Below are positions 1-8,301 of a stretch of DNA of 64,000 nucleotides, in pieces. The stretch lies in assembly GCA_963707075.1 (NCBI GenBank), contig CAVPOX010000004.1, positions 962,334 through 1,026,333 on the forward strand. Direction: 5' to 3'. The first letter of the stretch is position 1. Each line of letters begins with the position of its first letter. The notes beneath the pieces are model-generated. The model saw nothing but the letters and a program-made list of their open reading frames with translations, had not been told where the DNA came from and made no database searches. The stretch comes from CAXMQZ01 sp963707075. GTDB lineage: Bacteria > Acidobacteriota > Thermoanaerobaculia > Multivoradales > JAHEKO01. Position numbers and translations under genes: made by a program.

Positions 1-402
1 CATGGCTTCGAGGGTCGCTTCGGCTTCAGGGCTCCACTTGAAGCCACGACGATCGAAAATCTTGATCCCGTTGTAGGGATGCAGGTTGTGACTGGCTGAG
101 ACTGCGATCCCGGCATCTGCCTCTCTCTGGAGCACCAGCGTAGCAATCGCGGGAGTTGGGAGGACTCCACCATAGACGGCGACAGTCCCGGCAGCCTGCA
201 GGCCCGCAGCGAGCCACTGACAAATCTCTGGCGTGCTTTCGCGGGTATCTCCTCCCATGATGACCGTGGGGGAGTCGACTTCATTCTGCAGCAATTCTCC
301 GAGTCGAAAGCCCAGAAGTGTCACAGTCGAAGCGTCCAACGGATAGGTACCGAAGGGCGCACGGATTCCATCCGTTCCAAACAAGCGAATCTTCTCTTTC
401 AA
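1..402 (-). CDS. glmM: Phosphoglucosamine mutase, N-terminal part (cut by window edge)
   Basis: This is the first 134 codons of GlmM, which converts glucosamine-6-phosphate to glucosamine-1-phosphate for UDP-GlcNAc synthesis. The start is a TTG at 402, ten bases after the stop of the upstream cdaR, with GGGAG just before it. The protein opens with the family hallmark LFGTDGIR and, near residue 100, carries the catalytic phosphoserine loop (V-S-A-S-H-N). The gene continues past position 1, so the metal-binding and sugar-binding loops are not visible. Gene order folP-cdaA-cdaR-glmM is the classical c-di-AMP/cell-wall cluster. In such clusters CdaA and GlmM are known to interact. The call is secure; only the TTG start is inferred. 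Confidence 0.93.
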   Translation of the reverse strand, partial: MKEKIRLFGTDGIRAPFGTYPLDASTVTLLGFRLGELLQNEVDSPTVIMGGDTRESTPEICQWLAAGLQAAGTVAVYGGVLPTPAIATLVLQREADAGIAVSASHNLHPYNGIKIFDRRGFKWSPEAEATLEAM

Positions 403-411
403 GACTTCTCC

Positions 412-1095
412 CTAGTCCTCAGACTTGTCGGCCTCGTTTTCGAGCTCGGTGCTGGGGATCTCCATCCGGACTCGCACATTCACAATGGCGGGTTGCACGA
501 CCGTAACGAGAGGATCTGGCGGCAACACTGCAGCTTGCTCCTGGAAATCCAGGGCGTGCCCCGTCAGGTAGACAGGCGTCGTGGCTAGAGTACCGATGGA
601 TCGGACGATGTCTTCGGGTCCACGCACCAGCACATTCGGTGGGATGACCTCGGCGTGCTGTACTTTGGCGCCCGCTGCGGGTTCTCCCTCGAGTCTCGCC
701 AAAACCGGCAGAAGCTCGGCAGCCTCGCGGTCGAGTTTCAGTTGAATGATGTTGGGTTCGATTGACACCACCTCCAGGTTGGGTGGCAGAAACACGTTCT
801 CGGAGGTCAGGGGGACCTCGAAAACTCCCTTGTCCGGATTGGAGAGCTCGACGAAGACATCAACGGCAAAGGGATTCAGGCTGCGCAGCCGGCTGACCGT
901 CCCGCGTACCCCCACGCGAACCGTCTCCAGTCGCTCCACCACAATCAGTCCTGGAAAGTTGTCGTAGCGGACAGTTGCTTCGACGACCTTCTCGCTCAGG
1001 CGCTCGCGCTTTTCGACCGTGAAGACGAACCAAGCCGTAATCGCCAGCATGACGGCCAGCAGGCGAAGGCCCCAGGTGTTTCGCGATTCGCTCAA
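412..1095 (-). CDS. cdaR: YbbR/CdaR-type regulator of the diadenylate cyclase
   Basis: The product is a 227-residue membrane-anchored protein. Residues about 10-26 form one transmembrane helix (LRLLAVMLAITAWFVF). Beta-rich YbbR repeats with the typical spacing of short V/I-rich strands fill the rest, exposed outside the cytoplasmic membrane. CdaR is known to bind and modulate CdaA. The start is a TTG whose TTGA overlaps the cdaA stop by four bases, indicating translational coupling. The acidic tail (ENEADKSED) is unremarkable. The assignment rests on topology and on the position between cdaA and glmM, because YbbR repeats are weakly conserved. Confidence 0.87.
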   Translation of the reverse strand: MSESRNTWGLRLLAVMLAITAWFVFTVEKRERLSEKVVEATVRYDNFPGLIVVERLETVRVGVRGTVSRLRSLNPFAVDVFVELSNPDKGVFEVPLTSENVFLPPNLEVVSIEPNIIQLKLDREAAELLPVLARLEGEPAAGAKVQHAEVIPPNVLVRGPEDIVRSIGTLATTPVYLTGHALDFQEQAAVLPPDPLVTVVQPAIVNVRVRMEIPSTELENEADKSED

Positions 1096-1880
1096 TGGGC
1101 TGTCTCCGGCTGCGCGCTGAGATCGGTAATGAGGTACTTGTAGAGGGAATTCCGCAGGGTCTTGGAATCGAGGTCCTGGATCAGCTCACCATTGAGGGCG
1201 ATCGAGATCGAGCCCGTTTCTTCCGAGACCACGACAGACAGGGCATCCGCTTCTTCCGAAATCCCGAGCGCTGCCCTGTGACGAGAGCCGAAAGTCTTGG
1301 AAAGCTCGGGATTCAATGTCAGTGGCAAAAAGCACGCTGCGGCGGCAATCCGGTCCTGTTGGATGATCACAGCTCCGTCGTGCAGGGGTGTTTCGGGTGT
1401 AAATAGATTGATCAAGAGGTCGTAGCTGATCTGGGCATCGATGGTGACGCCATTCTCGATGTAATTGCGCAGGCCTTCCAGTCGTTGAATCACCATCAGA
1501 GCACCGATTTTCTGGTCGGCCATAGACGTGGAAGCCAGAACGACCTCCTTGATGGTGGATTCGACCTTACGGTGGGCTCCCAGCCCCCAGAGTGGGTTGC
1601 GGCCAAAGCTGGCCAGGGCGTGTCGAATCTCTTGTTGGAACAGGACGATGACGGCAAACGGCAGCACCAGCAGGAACTTCGCGAGCAGCTCCTGGAGCGT
1701 CAATAGCTGAGCGGCTCCTGCGACATAGTAGGCCACGGCGATGAATATGATTCCGAGGATTATCTGGACAGCTCGCGTGCCGCGAATCAGAAGAAGGAGG
1801 TTGTAGATCACCAGGGCAACAAGCGCGATATCCAGGACATCGCGCCATCCCACCATCTGAACTAGATCGCTCAGGTTCAT
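1092..1880 (-). CDS. cdaA: Diadenylate cyclase CdaA (DisA_N domain)
   Basis: CdaA makes cyclic di-AMP from two ATP at the cytoplasmic membrane. Three hydrophobic helices occupy roughly the first 85 residues. The catalytic DAC domain follows, with both signature motifs: the DGA motif (LHDGAVII) and the RHR motif (GSRHRAALGISE). The start is placed at ATG 1880 because it overlaps the folP stop as ATGA and begins with the usual MNLSDLV-type N-terminus. A start 12 codons earlier is possible but sits deeper inside folP. The protein is 262 residues, a normal length. It is translationally coupled to folP upstream and cdaR downstream. Confidence 0.95.
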   Translation of the reverse strand: MNLSDLVQMVGWRDVLDIALVALVIYNLLLLIRGTRAVQIILGIIFIAVAYYVAGAAQLLTLQELLAKFLLVLPFAVIVLFQQEIRHALASFGRNPLWGLGAHRKVESTIKEVVLASTSMADQKIGALMVIQRLEGLRNYIENGVTIDAQISYDLLINLFTPETPLHDGAVIIQQDRIAAAACFLPLTLNPELSKTFGSRHRAALGISEEADALSVVVSEETGSISIALNGELIQDLDSKTLRNSLYKYLITDLSAQPETAH

Positions 1881-2782
1881 GGGGTCGATTCCCTGGAGGT
1901 CTCGATGGCCTGCCACACCTCGAGGAACTGGACTGTTTCGGCAACATCATGGACGCGCACGATCGCAGCTCGGTGGTGAGCAGCCCAGGCTGCCGCAGCC
2001 AGGCTTCCAGGCAGGCGCTCTTCGGGACCGACGTCGATCACCTCTCCGATGAAGCTCTTGCGACTGGCTCCGACCAGAATCGGCAGGCCCATGACCTGCA
2101 GTCGGTCGAGTCCCCGGAGTAGCTGCAGGTTTTGAGCAGCGGTCTTGCCAAAGCCGATACCCGGATCGATCAGGATACGCTTCCTTTCGATCCCCAGGGC
2201 TTCGGCTCGCGCGGCCGCGACTGCCAGCTCTTCGGCGACTTCGTCGACGACATCCTCGAAGGCGATTTCCTTCTGCATCGAGGCGAGGCTTCCACGACTG
2301 TGCATGAGGACGATCGGGGAGCCGGCGCTCGCCACGACATTCGCCATCTCGGGGTCTCCCAAGGCACTGATGTCGTTGATCATGTCGGCTCCGGCAGCGA
2401 GTGCAGCGCGCGCTACGTCTGCTTTACGGGTATCGACGGAGATGGGAATAGTCAGAGTGCGGCGGAGCGCGCTGAGTACTGGCAGAAGGCGGGCAAGCTC
2501 CTCTTCGACCGGCACAAAGACCGCACCCCGGCCGTAGGTTCCGCCTCCAGGTCGGGTGGATTCGGCACCGAGATCCAGTATGTCGGCACCCTCGGCCATC
2601 AGGGCTTCGGCTCTGGCCACGGCCAGGTCGGGTTGCAGCCACCGCCCTCCATCACTGAAGGAGTCAGGGGTTATGTTGACCACTCCCATGACGAGCGGCC
2701 TGCGCTGGTCTTCGAGCACGGCACCATCGGTCGAAAGGTTCGAGTCCAGAGGAGTCGAGTCCTGTAGCGTAGCGGAGGACAT
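1877..2782 (-). CDS. folP: Dihydropteroate synthase
   Basis: FolP condenses p-aminobenzoate with dihydropterin pyrophosphate in folate synthesis. The TIM-barrel motifs are all present. They are MGVVNITPDSFSDGG, the DLGAESTRPG loop, SVDTRKADVA, INDISALGDPEM, ILIDPGIGFGKT and a C-terminal SRKSFIG followed by RVHDV. The open frame extends upstream inside ftsH, but ATG 2782 lies just beyond the ftsH stop and is preceded by GAGAG, giving 301 residues. About 30 residues precede the first beta strand, slightly more than usual. The gene belongs to the ftsH-folP-cdaA-cdaR-glmM transcription unit. Confidence 0.95.
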   Translation of the reverse strand: MSSATLQDSTPLDSNLSTDGAVLEDQRRPLVMGVVNITPDSFSDGGRWLQPDLAVARAEALMAEGADILDLGAESTRPGGGTYGRGAVFVPVEEELARLLPVLSALRRTLTIPISVDTRKADVARAALAAGADMINDISALGDPEMANVVASAGSPIVLMHSRGSLASMQKEIAFEDVVDEVAEELAVAAARAEALGIERKRILIDPGIGFGKTAAQNLQLLRGLDRLQVMGLPILVGASRKSFIGEVIDVGPEERLPGSLAAAAWAAHHRAAIVRVHDVAETVQFLEVWQAIETSRESTP

Positions 2783-2819
2783 CAACGATTCTCTCGATCC
2801 ACGAAACCGGCCTCGTCGA

Positions 2820-4805
2820 TCAGTCCGTTGATGGGAGGGCGTCGGCAGGAGGAGTTCGCTGAGCAACAGCCACCCCCACACCTTCCTCACTCGCGCTTTC
2901 GGGCTGGGAATCCCCGGTCTCGGGTATCTGCCCAGCCGCGGCCGTGTCGGCGGGATCTTCATCCTCTGCAGGAGGCAGTTTTCTGACGGGTGTCAGATCC
3001 TGGCCGGTCATCTCCTCGACCAGCCTGTAGACCCATGCCCCATCAAGAGATTCTTCTTCGAGGAGCTCGAGGGCCAATCTCTCGAGGACCTCTCGATGCT
3101 CGGTCAGAATGTTCTTGGCTCGTTCATAGGCGCTGTCGACGATGCGATTGACCTCGCGGTCGATGCGGATAGCGGTGTCCTCACTGTAGTCTGCGCGCTG
3201 AGCGAAGTCCCGCCCCAGGAACACCGGTTCGTCCTTGCTGCCGTAAGCGAGAGGGCCAAGCTCGGACATCCCCCATTCGCAGACCATCCGACGGGCCATC
3301 TCGGTCGCGCGCTCGATGTCGTTACCGGCCCCGGTCGTGATGTCGTCCTGGGTCAGTTCCTCGGCGATACGGCCACCCATCAGGATGGCGATCTGACCCT
3401 CGACGTAAGCCTTGCGATAGGTGTACTTGTCTTCCAGTGGCAACTGCATGGTCACCCCGAGCGCTCGACCGCGGGGAATTACGGTGACTTTATGTAGCGG
3501 ATCCGATCCGGGAGTGAACGCGGCCACCAAAGCGTGTCCGGCCTCATGATAGGCGGTGATGCGCTTCTCTTCATCCGTCAGCATCATGGTCTTGCGCTCG
3601 ACTCCCATCAGAACTTTGTCCTTGGCGAACTCGAAGTCCTCCATGGAGACTTTGTCCCGGCCCCTTCCCGCAGCGACCAGTGCTGCCTCGTTGACCATGT
3701 TCGCCAGATCGGCGCCGGCGAAACCGGGAGTGCCCCGGGCCAGAACCTCGAGTTGAACATCGTCTGACAAAGGGATCTCTCGAGTATGGACCTTGAGGAT
3801 GCCGAGACGACCGTTGATGTCCGGTCGATCGACAACCACCCTGCGATCGAATCGTCCCGGTCGAAGAAGGGCTGGATCGAGCACGTCGGGACGATTGGTG
3901 GCGGCGATCAGAATGACACCCTCATTGGACTCGAAACCATCCATCTCGACCAGGAGCTGGTTGAGGGTCTGCTCGCGCTCGTCATGGCCTCCTCCCAGAC
4001 CAGCTCCCCTATGGCGCCCAACCGCATCGATCTCATCGATGAAGATAATGCAGGGAGCATTCTTCTTGCCCTGCTCGAACAGGTCCCGCACCCGACTGGC
4101 ACCGACGCCCACGAACATCTCCACGAAGTCCGATCCGGAGATGGAGAAGAAGGGTACGCCGGCTTCGCCGGCGATGGCTCGTGCCAACAGGGTCTTGCCT
4201 GTTCCTGGTGGCCCCATGAGCAAGACGCCCTTGGGAATCTTGCCTCCCAAGCGCTGGAACTTCTGGGGCTCCTTGAGGAAATCGACGATCTCCGAAAGCT
4301 CTTCCTTCGCTTCCTCCACGCCCGCGACATCTTCGAAGGTTACCTTCTTGCCCGAGCTGTTCAACAGCTTCGCCTTGCTCTTGCCGAACGAGAGTGCCTT
4401 GTTCCCGCCCGATTGCATCTGGCGCATGAAGAAGATCCACAGTCCGATGATCAGCAGGAACGGGGCCCAGCCGAACAGAAACTGCACCAGCGCATTCTCT
4501 TTGGGTTCTTCCGCCTTGATCACGACACCCGAATCACGGAGCTCCTCGACGAGATTCGGGTATTCGGGCACGTAGGTATAGAAGGAATCGTCTTCCGCGT
4601 ACTGTCCGCCGCCGGAGAAACTTCCGGTCAGCTCCTGTCCACGGATCGTGACCTCGGATACCCGACCTTTCTCGACTTGCTCGAGAAACTCCGTGAAGGT
4701 CAGGGATATCCGGTTGACGCGACCCGCCTGGAAGGTATTCCACAGCAGAATGACGACGACGAATATGGCGATCCAGACAACGAGTGTTCTAACAGTGGGG
4801 TTCAA
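2820..4805 (-). CDS. ftsH: ATP-dependent zinc metalloprotease FtsH
   Basis: FtsH is a membrane AAA+ protease that degrades misassembled membrane proteins and regulatory proteins. An N-terminal transmembrane helix (residues about 8-24), a periplasmic domain and a second helix (about 112-126) precede the AAA module. Walker A is GPPGTGKT near residue 197, Walker B is FIDEID, and the second region of homology follows (NRPDVLDPALLRPGRFDR). The zinc site HEAGH lies near residue 418. The 661-residue length is standard. The Pro/Glu/Ala-rich C-terminal tail is a common non-conserved extension. It follows tilS and the hpt-like gene, a neighbourhood shared with Firmicutes. Confidence 0.97.
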   Translation of the reverse strand: MNPTVRTLVVWIAIFVVVILLWNTFQAGRVNRISLTFTEFLEQVEKGRVSEVTIRGQELTGSFSGGGQYAEDDSFYTYVPEYPNLVEELRDSGVVIKAEEPKENALVQFLFGWAPFLLIIGLWIFFMRQMQSGGNKALSFGKSKAKLLNSSGKKVTFEDVAGVEEAKEELSEIVDFLKEPQKFQRLGGKIPKGVLLMGPPGTGKTLLARAIAGEAGVPFFSISGSDFVEMFVGVGASRVRDLFEQGKKNAPCIIFIDEIDAVGRHRGAGLGGGHDEREQTLNQLLVEMDGFESNEGVILIAATNRPDVLDPALLRPGRFDRRVVVDRPDINGRLGILKVHTREIPLSDDVQLEVLARGTPGFAGADLANMVNEAALVAAGRGRDKVSMEDFEFAKDKVLMGVERKTMMLTDEEKRITAYHEAGHALVAAFTPGSDPLHKVTVIPRGRALGVTMQLPLEDKYTYRKAYVEGQIAILMGGRIAEELTQDDITTGAGNDIERATEMARRMVCEWGMSELGPLAYGSKDEPVFLGRDFAQRADYSEDTAIRIDREVNRIVDSAYERAKNILTEHREVLERLALELLEEESLDGAWVYRLVEEMTGQDLTPVRKLPPAEDEDPADTAAAGQIPETGDSQPESASEEGVGVAVAQRTPPADALPSTD

Positions 4806-4871
4806 TGAGTTGCTTCCTTTCGGTTACTTCTGGGTCGACTAGTCAGCTGTGACAACGTATCGCGGCCCCTG

Positions 4872-5405
4872 TCAGATTCCCGTTGAGTCTTCATCGCTGA
4901 GTTGTCCGATATAGGGCAGGTTTCCATAGCGACCCTGGTGCTTGAGCCCATAGCCCACGAAAACTCCTTGGCGTTCGGCTCGAAAGAGGCTGTAGTCGGG
5001 CTGAAAATCAGTGGTTCGCTGGTCGGGGACATCGATGAGGGCAGCGAAGACCACTCGTCGGGCACCGCGATCGCGAAACTGGCTGGTGAGGTAGTTTTCA
5101 ATCACCCCGGAGACCACTACGTCTTTGATAATGACCAGGGTTTGACCAGTGACATCGAGAGGTATCGGGTAGTGGATCTCCAGGAGCTCACCATCGGGCT
5201 CGCTTACCGAGTACTGTACCTGCACGAAATCGAAGCGTACCGGCTCGCTCAGGGACCGAATCAGGTCGGCCAGGAAGAGCACCGAGCCGCCAACGATCGA
5301 GATTACCCAGGGATCCGACTCGCCGAGGTCTCGCTCAATCTGCTTGGCCAGGTCAGCGACCTTGGTCTGAATGGTTTCGGCGTTGTAGAGAGTGTGTATT
5401 TCCAT
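4872..5405 (-). CDS. Hypoxanthine phosphoribosyltransferase-like protein with degenerate active site
   Basis: The 177-residue protein aligns along its length with bacterial Hpt/HprT, including FLADL after the pyrophosphate loop, the central hydrophobic PRPP-loop strand and the C-terminal GYGL...NLPYIG segment. Catalytic positions differ from the family. The PRPP loop reads VIIKDVVVSG where E-D-x-x-D-T-G is expected, so the first acid is Lys and the catalytic Asp is Val. The Mg-binding Asp after GYGL is Lys. The pyrophosphate-loop Lys is Gly. Position between tilS and ftsH is the normal hpt position. I infer a PRTase fold that has probably lost, or strongly altered, transferase activity. A regulatory role is possible, since HprT of Firmicutes is reported to act with TilS on ftsH. 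Confidence 0.8.
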   Translation of the reverse strand: MEIHTLYNAETIQTKVADLAKQIERDLGESDPWVISIVGGSVLFLADLIRSLSEPVRFDFVQVQYSVSEPDGELLEIHYPIPLDVTGQTLVIIKDVVVSGVIENYLTSQFRDRGARRVVFAALIDVPDQRTTDFQPDYSLFRAERQGVFVGYGLKHQGRYGNLPYIGQLSDEDSTGI

Positions 5406-5409
5406 CGAC

Positions 5410-6774
5410 TCAGAGTGACTCCAGCTCGGTTATCCACACGTCGCGCCCGCTTTCCACTCGATAGGCCTCGTCGATCGTGACACCGGGTACCCAAGCGAGC
5501 CGCGAATCCACTTCCAGGAGCGGCAGGTGACCTCTCTTGCTCCGTGGCACGCGGCGATCGATCAGAATGTCCTTGAGCCGACGGCTATACAGACAACCCA
5601 AGGGTTGCACACGATCACCGGGTCGGCGATTGCGAACCACGACCTGGTCTCCAGGTTCGAGTGGCAGTGCAAGACCGGCCCGTCGATCCGAATGCCGGAA
5701 CATCCAGGCATCTACCAGCCCGCGGCGAATGCGAAATCTGAGCGCAAGCTCAGCAATCGCGCACTCGCCCGGCGCCACAACAGTATAAGCGAAAGTAGGC
5801 ACGTCCGGTGTTGGGTGGTGCACCAGGACCACTAGATCTCCGCGCGATTCCCATCGCCATCCATAGCCGCAATCACAGCCGATCCTTCCGGCGAGAGCGA
5901 TCTGCCGAGAGAGTTCTCGTCGGGAGGCCTCAGTCGGTGGATAGACGGCACCGGCTTCGCGGTGTACCAGTGCCAGTGCAAATGACCAGAGCTCGAAGGG
6001 CATTTCCAGCAATGCCTGTCGTGAAAAGGCGGGACCTTCATCTGCCGACTGCAGGGCGATCGCTTTGCGCAACCCGGATTGAATCTTCCGCCGAGCGCCA
6101 CTCGCCGCCACCGACAAGGCCAGAAGCTGCCGACCGAGGTCTGGAGTGCTCTCTGTCAGCTCCGGCCTGATCAACTGACGGACACGGTTGCGAACGACTC
6201 CCAGGTTATAGTTCGTTGGATCCTCGATGGGCTCGAGGCCGCTTCCCGTCAGTGCCTCCTGAAGTCGAGACCGCTCCACGCCGAGCAGTGGCCGAACAAG
6301 TCGGCCCCTGCGTGCCTGGATTCCGGCCAGACCCTCGACACCGGTTCCGTAGAGAAGTCGAATGAGCAGAGTCTCGATCTGATCGTCGGCGTGGTGGGCT
6401 GTGGCGACAAAGGCCGCCTCTTGCCGTGCCCGGAACGCTTCCAAGGCGGCGTATCGAATGCGTCTGGCGGCGGCTTCAGGGCTCTCCGCTGGCTGAAGAT
6501 TCTGGGGAATGGAGTGGCGCTCGACCTTGCACGGAATACTCAGTTGCTCGCATAAACCGAGCGCTGCCCGCGATCTTCGGCTGGAATCCTCGTCGAGCTC
6601 GTGATCGATATGAACAGCCTGAAGATCGAACTCGAGGACCGGCTCGAGCTGCTTGAGAGCCCAGGCCAGCGCAACCGAGTCTGGGCCACCCGAAAAGGCG
6701 ATCACCAGCCGATCGCCTCTGCGGGCATCGGTTTGCTGTGCGAAAAAAGTTTGAATTTCAGCTAGCAATGACAC
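5410..6774 (-). CDS. tilS: tRNA(Ile)-lysidine synthase
   Basis: TilS modifies cytidine 34 of tRNA-Ile2 (CAU anticodon) to lysidine so that it reads AUA and is charged with isoleucine. The PP-loop ATP-binding motif is SGGPDS near residue 30. HHADDQIETLLIRLLYGTG and the GLAGI motif follow, then RPLL and the asparagine-rich DPTNYN...RNRVR segment. A C-terminal TilS domain carries the RRPGDR motif and KDILIDRRVPRSKR. The 454-residue length is normal. The gene opens the tilS-hpt-ftsH unit, with the next start five bases beyond the stop. A CAU-anticodon tRNA gene lies on the same strand 13 bases upstream. Confidence 0.96.
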   Translation of the reverse strand: MSLLAEIQTFFAQQTDARRGDRLVIAFSGGPDSVALAWALKQLEPVLEFDLQAVHIDHELDEDSSRRSRAALGLCEQLSIPCKVERHSIPQNLQPAESPEAAARRIRYAALEAFRARQEAAFVATAHHADDQIETLLIRLLYGTGVEGLAGIQARRGRLVRPLLGVERSRLQEALTGSGLEPIEDPTNYNLGVVRNRVRQLIRPELTESTPDLGRQLLALSVAASGARRKIQSGLRKAIALQSADEGPAFSRQALLEMPFELWSFALALVHREAGAVYPPTEASRRELSRQIALAGRIGCDCGYGWRWESRGDLVVLVHHPTPDVPTFAYTVVAPGECAIAELALRFRIRRGLVDAWMFRHSDRRAGLALPLEPGDQVVVRNRRPGDRVQPLGCLYSRRLKDILIDRRVPRSKRGHLPLLEVDSRLAWVPGVTIDEAYRVESGRDVWITELESL

Positions 6775-6786
6775 GTCGAACGGCGA

Positions 6787-6863
6787 TGGTGGCGGTGAGG
6801 GGACTTGAACCCATGACCTAGCGATTATGAGTCGCTCGCTCTAACCACCTGAGCTACACCGCC
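6787..6863 (-). tRNA. tRNA-CAU, probably tRNA-Ile2 (TilS substrate)
   Basis: A complete cloverleaf on the minus strand has acceptor GGCGGTG paired with CACCGCC, an encoded CCA end, and a D-arm with GGTTAGAGC. The anticodon stem-loop has loop CTCATAA, giving anticodon CAU. The anticodon stem (AGCGA/TCGCT) resembles tRNA-Ile2 more than elongator tRNA-Met, and tilS is directly downstream. I therefore favour Ile2, although elongator Met is not excluded. Confidence 0.85.
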
Positions 6864-7002
6864 TTTGTTGCTGGAGTGGCCGTTCGAAATTCTACGATCG
6901 AGATGCCACCAGCGGATCCCGATCGGTAGGGAATTATAACCTCGGCACCCTGGAATGACCAGAGTGCCGAGGGAGGAAGCGGAACTGTTCGAGGGGTTGG
7001 GT

Positions 7003-7440
7003 TTACAGGCTAGGTCGACGCGGTCGCCGAACCCTGTTGTCGGCCACGTTGGAAATTCGCTGGATACCGACTCGATCGAGCTCCTGACGGGAGTGGCGGA
7101 AGTCACCGAAGAATCCAATGATCGAATCTGTCAGAGTGCCCGCGTTGATGCGGTAGATGACGTGCTGGCCGCGCCTCTGATCGACCACCAGGTCGGCTTC
7201 TCGGAGGACGGAGAGGTGGCGGGAGATCGTCGGTTGCGACAGCTGAAAGTTGTCGACGATTTCGCCAACACTCCTCGGATGTCGCTCGAGCAGCCTGAGG
7301 ATCTCGCGGCGCGTCTGATCCGAGAGCGCCTTGAAGAACTTGCTCAGCTGGCGGTCGGGCAGGTCGGAGTGAGGGGTATGGGGCGTCAGGGAATCGTCCT
7401 GGTTGAGCTCTTTGACCTTCAAGCGTTTGATCTGTTCCAT
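7003..7440 (-). CDS. ArsR-family winged-helix repressor
   Basis: The 145-residue protein is a small DNA-binding regulator. The central part is a textbook ArsR fold. KALSDQTRREILRLLE is the first helix pair, SVGEIVDNFQLSQPTISRHL is the helix-turn-helix with recognition helix, and a beta-wing with GQHVIYRIN follows. I see no cysteine metal site of the ELCVCDL type, so the inducer is probably not arsenite or cadmium. The Arg/Pro-rich tail is non-conserved. A GGAGG lies just before the start. There is no operon partner; the tRNA and tilS unit downstream are separated by 140 bases. The target is unknown. Confidence 0.88.
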   Translation of the reverse strand: MEQIKRLKVKELNQDDSLTPHTPHSDLPDRQLSKFFKALSDQTRREILRLLERHPRSVGEIVDNFQLSQPTISRHLSVLREADLVVDQRRGQHVIYRINAGTLTDSIIGFFGDFRHSRQELDRVGIQRISNVADNRVRRPRRPSL

Positions 7441-7765
7441 GGTTTGTTCCTCCGGCCGATTGTTTGTCAGTTTCTGTTCTTGCCGCCATTCCTTAAGGCA
7501 AGGCCCGTGCCAGAACCGGGGAGAGCCCGGAAGATACCCGTAAAGCCCCGCTCTTGGCCCACTCGAAGATCTGTATCTGTCGATAAATAAGTAACTTAGA
7601 ATACCAGTAGGAGAATGGGTTCAATCCAGTCAGAGTCGTTCTAGGACAGAGCGGTTGGAAAACAATGAATCTTCAGGGAAAGAAATGAGAGCCATTTCAG
7701 ATAGAAGAGCCGAAAATTTGACATATTCAAGAGAAGAAATGGTGGAAGATTCTTGACCGCAGGCG
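7441..7765. other. Intergenic stretch without a gene
   Basis: This stretch is more AT-rich than its surroundings and separates the divergent ArsR-type gene from the tRNA-Val unit. I see the ribosome binding site of the regulator at its left end but no coding potential and no clear palindromic operator. Confidence 0.5.
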
Positions 7766-7795
7766 TTGACTTGAGGTCCAAGGCTCCCGTAGTAT
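7766..7795 (+). promoter_or_regulatory. Sigma70-type promoter of the tRNA-Val/tRNA-Asp/rpmG unit
   Basis: TTGACT (7766-7771) and TAGTAT (7790-7795) are separated by 18 bases, about 16 bases before the mature tRNA-Val. The same TTGACT-18-TA arrangement precedes tRNA-Phe in this window. Confidence 0.55.
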
Positions 7796-7811
7796 TGCCC
7801 GTCGCCGGGGC

Positions 7812-7886
7812 GGGGGGTTAGCTCAGTGGAAGAGCACCTGCCTTACACGCAGGGGGTCGTGGGTTCAAATCCCTCACCTCCCACCA
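7812..7886 (+). tRNA. tRNA-Val (anticodon UAC)
   Basis: The cloverleaf has acceptor GGGGGGT paired with ACCTCCC (one G-U pair), D-arm GCTCAGTGGAAGAGC, loop CTTACAC giving anticodon UAC, T-arm GGGTTCAAATCCC and an encoded CCA end. Confidence 0.95.
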
Positions 7887-7926
7887 GGTGCAGGAGCACT
7901 GCTTCGGTAGTTCGATTGAAAAGAGC

Positions 7927-8003
<77 letters not shown>

Positions 8004-8026
8004 ATTTGATCCAGAGGTGAATCGTC

Positions 8027-8182
8027 ATGCGAGAAAAGATAAAGCTCGTCTCGACAGCCGGGACCGGATACTTCTATACGACCACCAAGAACAAGAAGCT
8101 TGGCAACGAGAAGCTGAAGTTCAAGAAGTACGATCCCAAAGTGCGAAAGCACGTCGAGTTCGTTGAAGAAAAACTGCGCTGA
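8027..8182 (+). CDS. rpmG: 50S ribosomal protein L33 (zinc-free form)
   Basis: This 51-residue protein begins MREKIKLVSTAGTGYFYTTT and ends with a basic KLKFKKYDPKVRKHVEF segment, matching L33 over its whole length. It contains no cysteine, so it is the C-minus form that lacks the zinc ribbon and functions without zinc. A GAGGTGA precedes the ATG. It follows tRNA-Asp by 23 bases, so tRNA processing must free its mRNA. The usual partners secE and nusG are not adjacent here. Confidence 0.94.
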   Translation: MREKIKLVSTAGTGYFYTTTKNKKLGNEKLKFKKYDPKVRKHVEFVEEKLR

Positions 8183-8265
8183 GCAAGCGTGGTAGTGTTC
8201 GCCTTGCCTATCGTTGAGAGGACAAGCGTCCTCCAAGCCCATAGCTGTTCTACATCCAGCACACC

Positions 8266-8295
8266 TCCTCTCCAAAACCTCGAGTTTGGGGAGGA
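8266..8295 (+). promoter_or_regulatory. Hairpin covering the ribosome binding region of the sigma factor gene
   Basis: CCTCTCCAAA (8267-8276) pairs with TTTGGGGAGG (8285-8294), with an extra T-A pair at the base and an 8-base loop. The right arm contains GGGGAGG, the best Shine-Dalgarno sequence before the ATG at 8302. No T-run follows, so it is not a typical terminator. Confidence 0.4.
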
Positions 8296-8301
8296 TGGAG
8301 A

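Noticed and set aside
3786..4808. A 340-codon plus-strand frame opposite ftsH
   Set aside because: The minus-strand FtsH is complete and conserved; the opposite frame has no start context or domain.
8266..8295. Hairpin interpreted as a terminator of the tRNA/rpmG unit
   Set aside because: No T-run follows it and it overlaps the ribosome binding region of the next gene, so it is listed as a possible leader structure.
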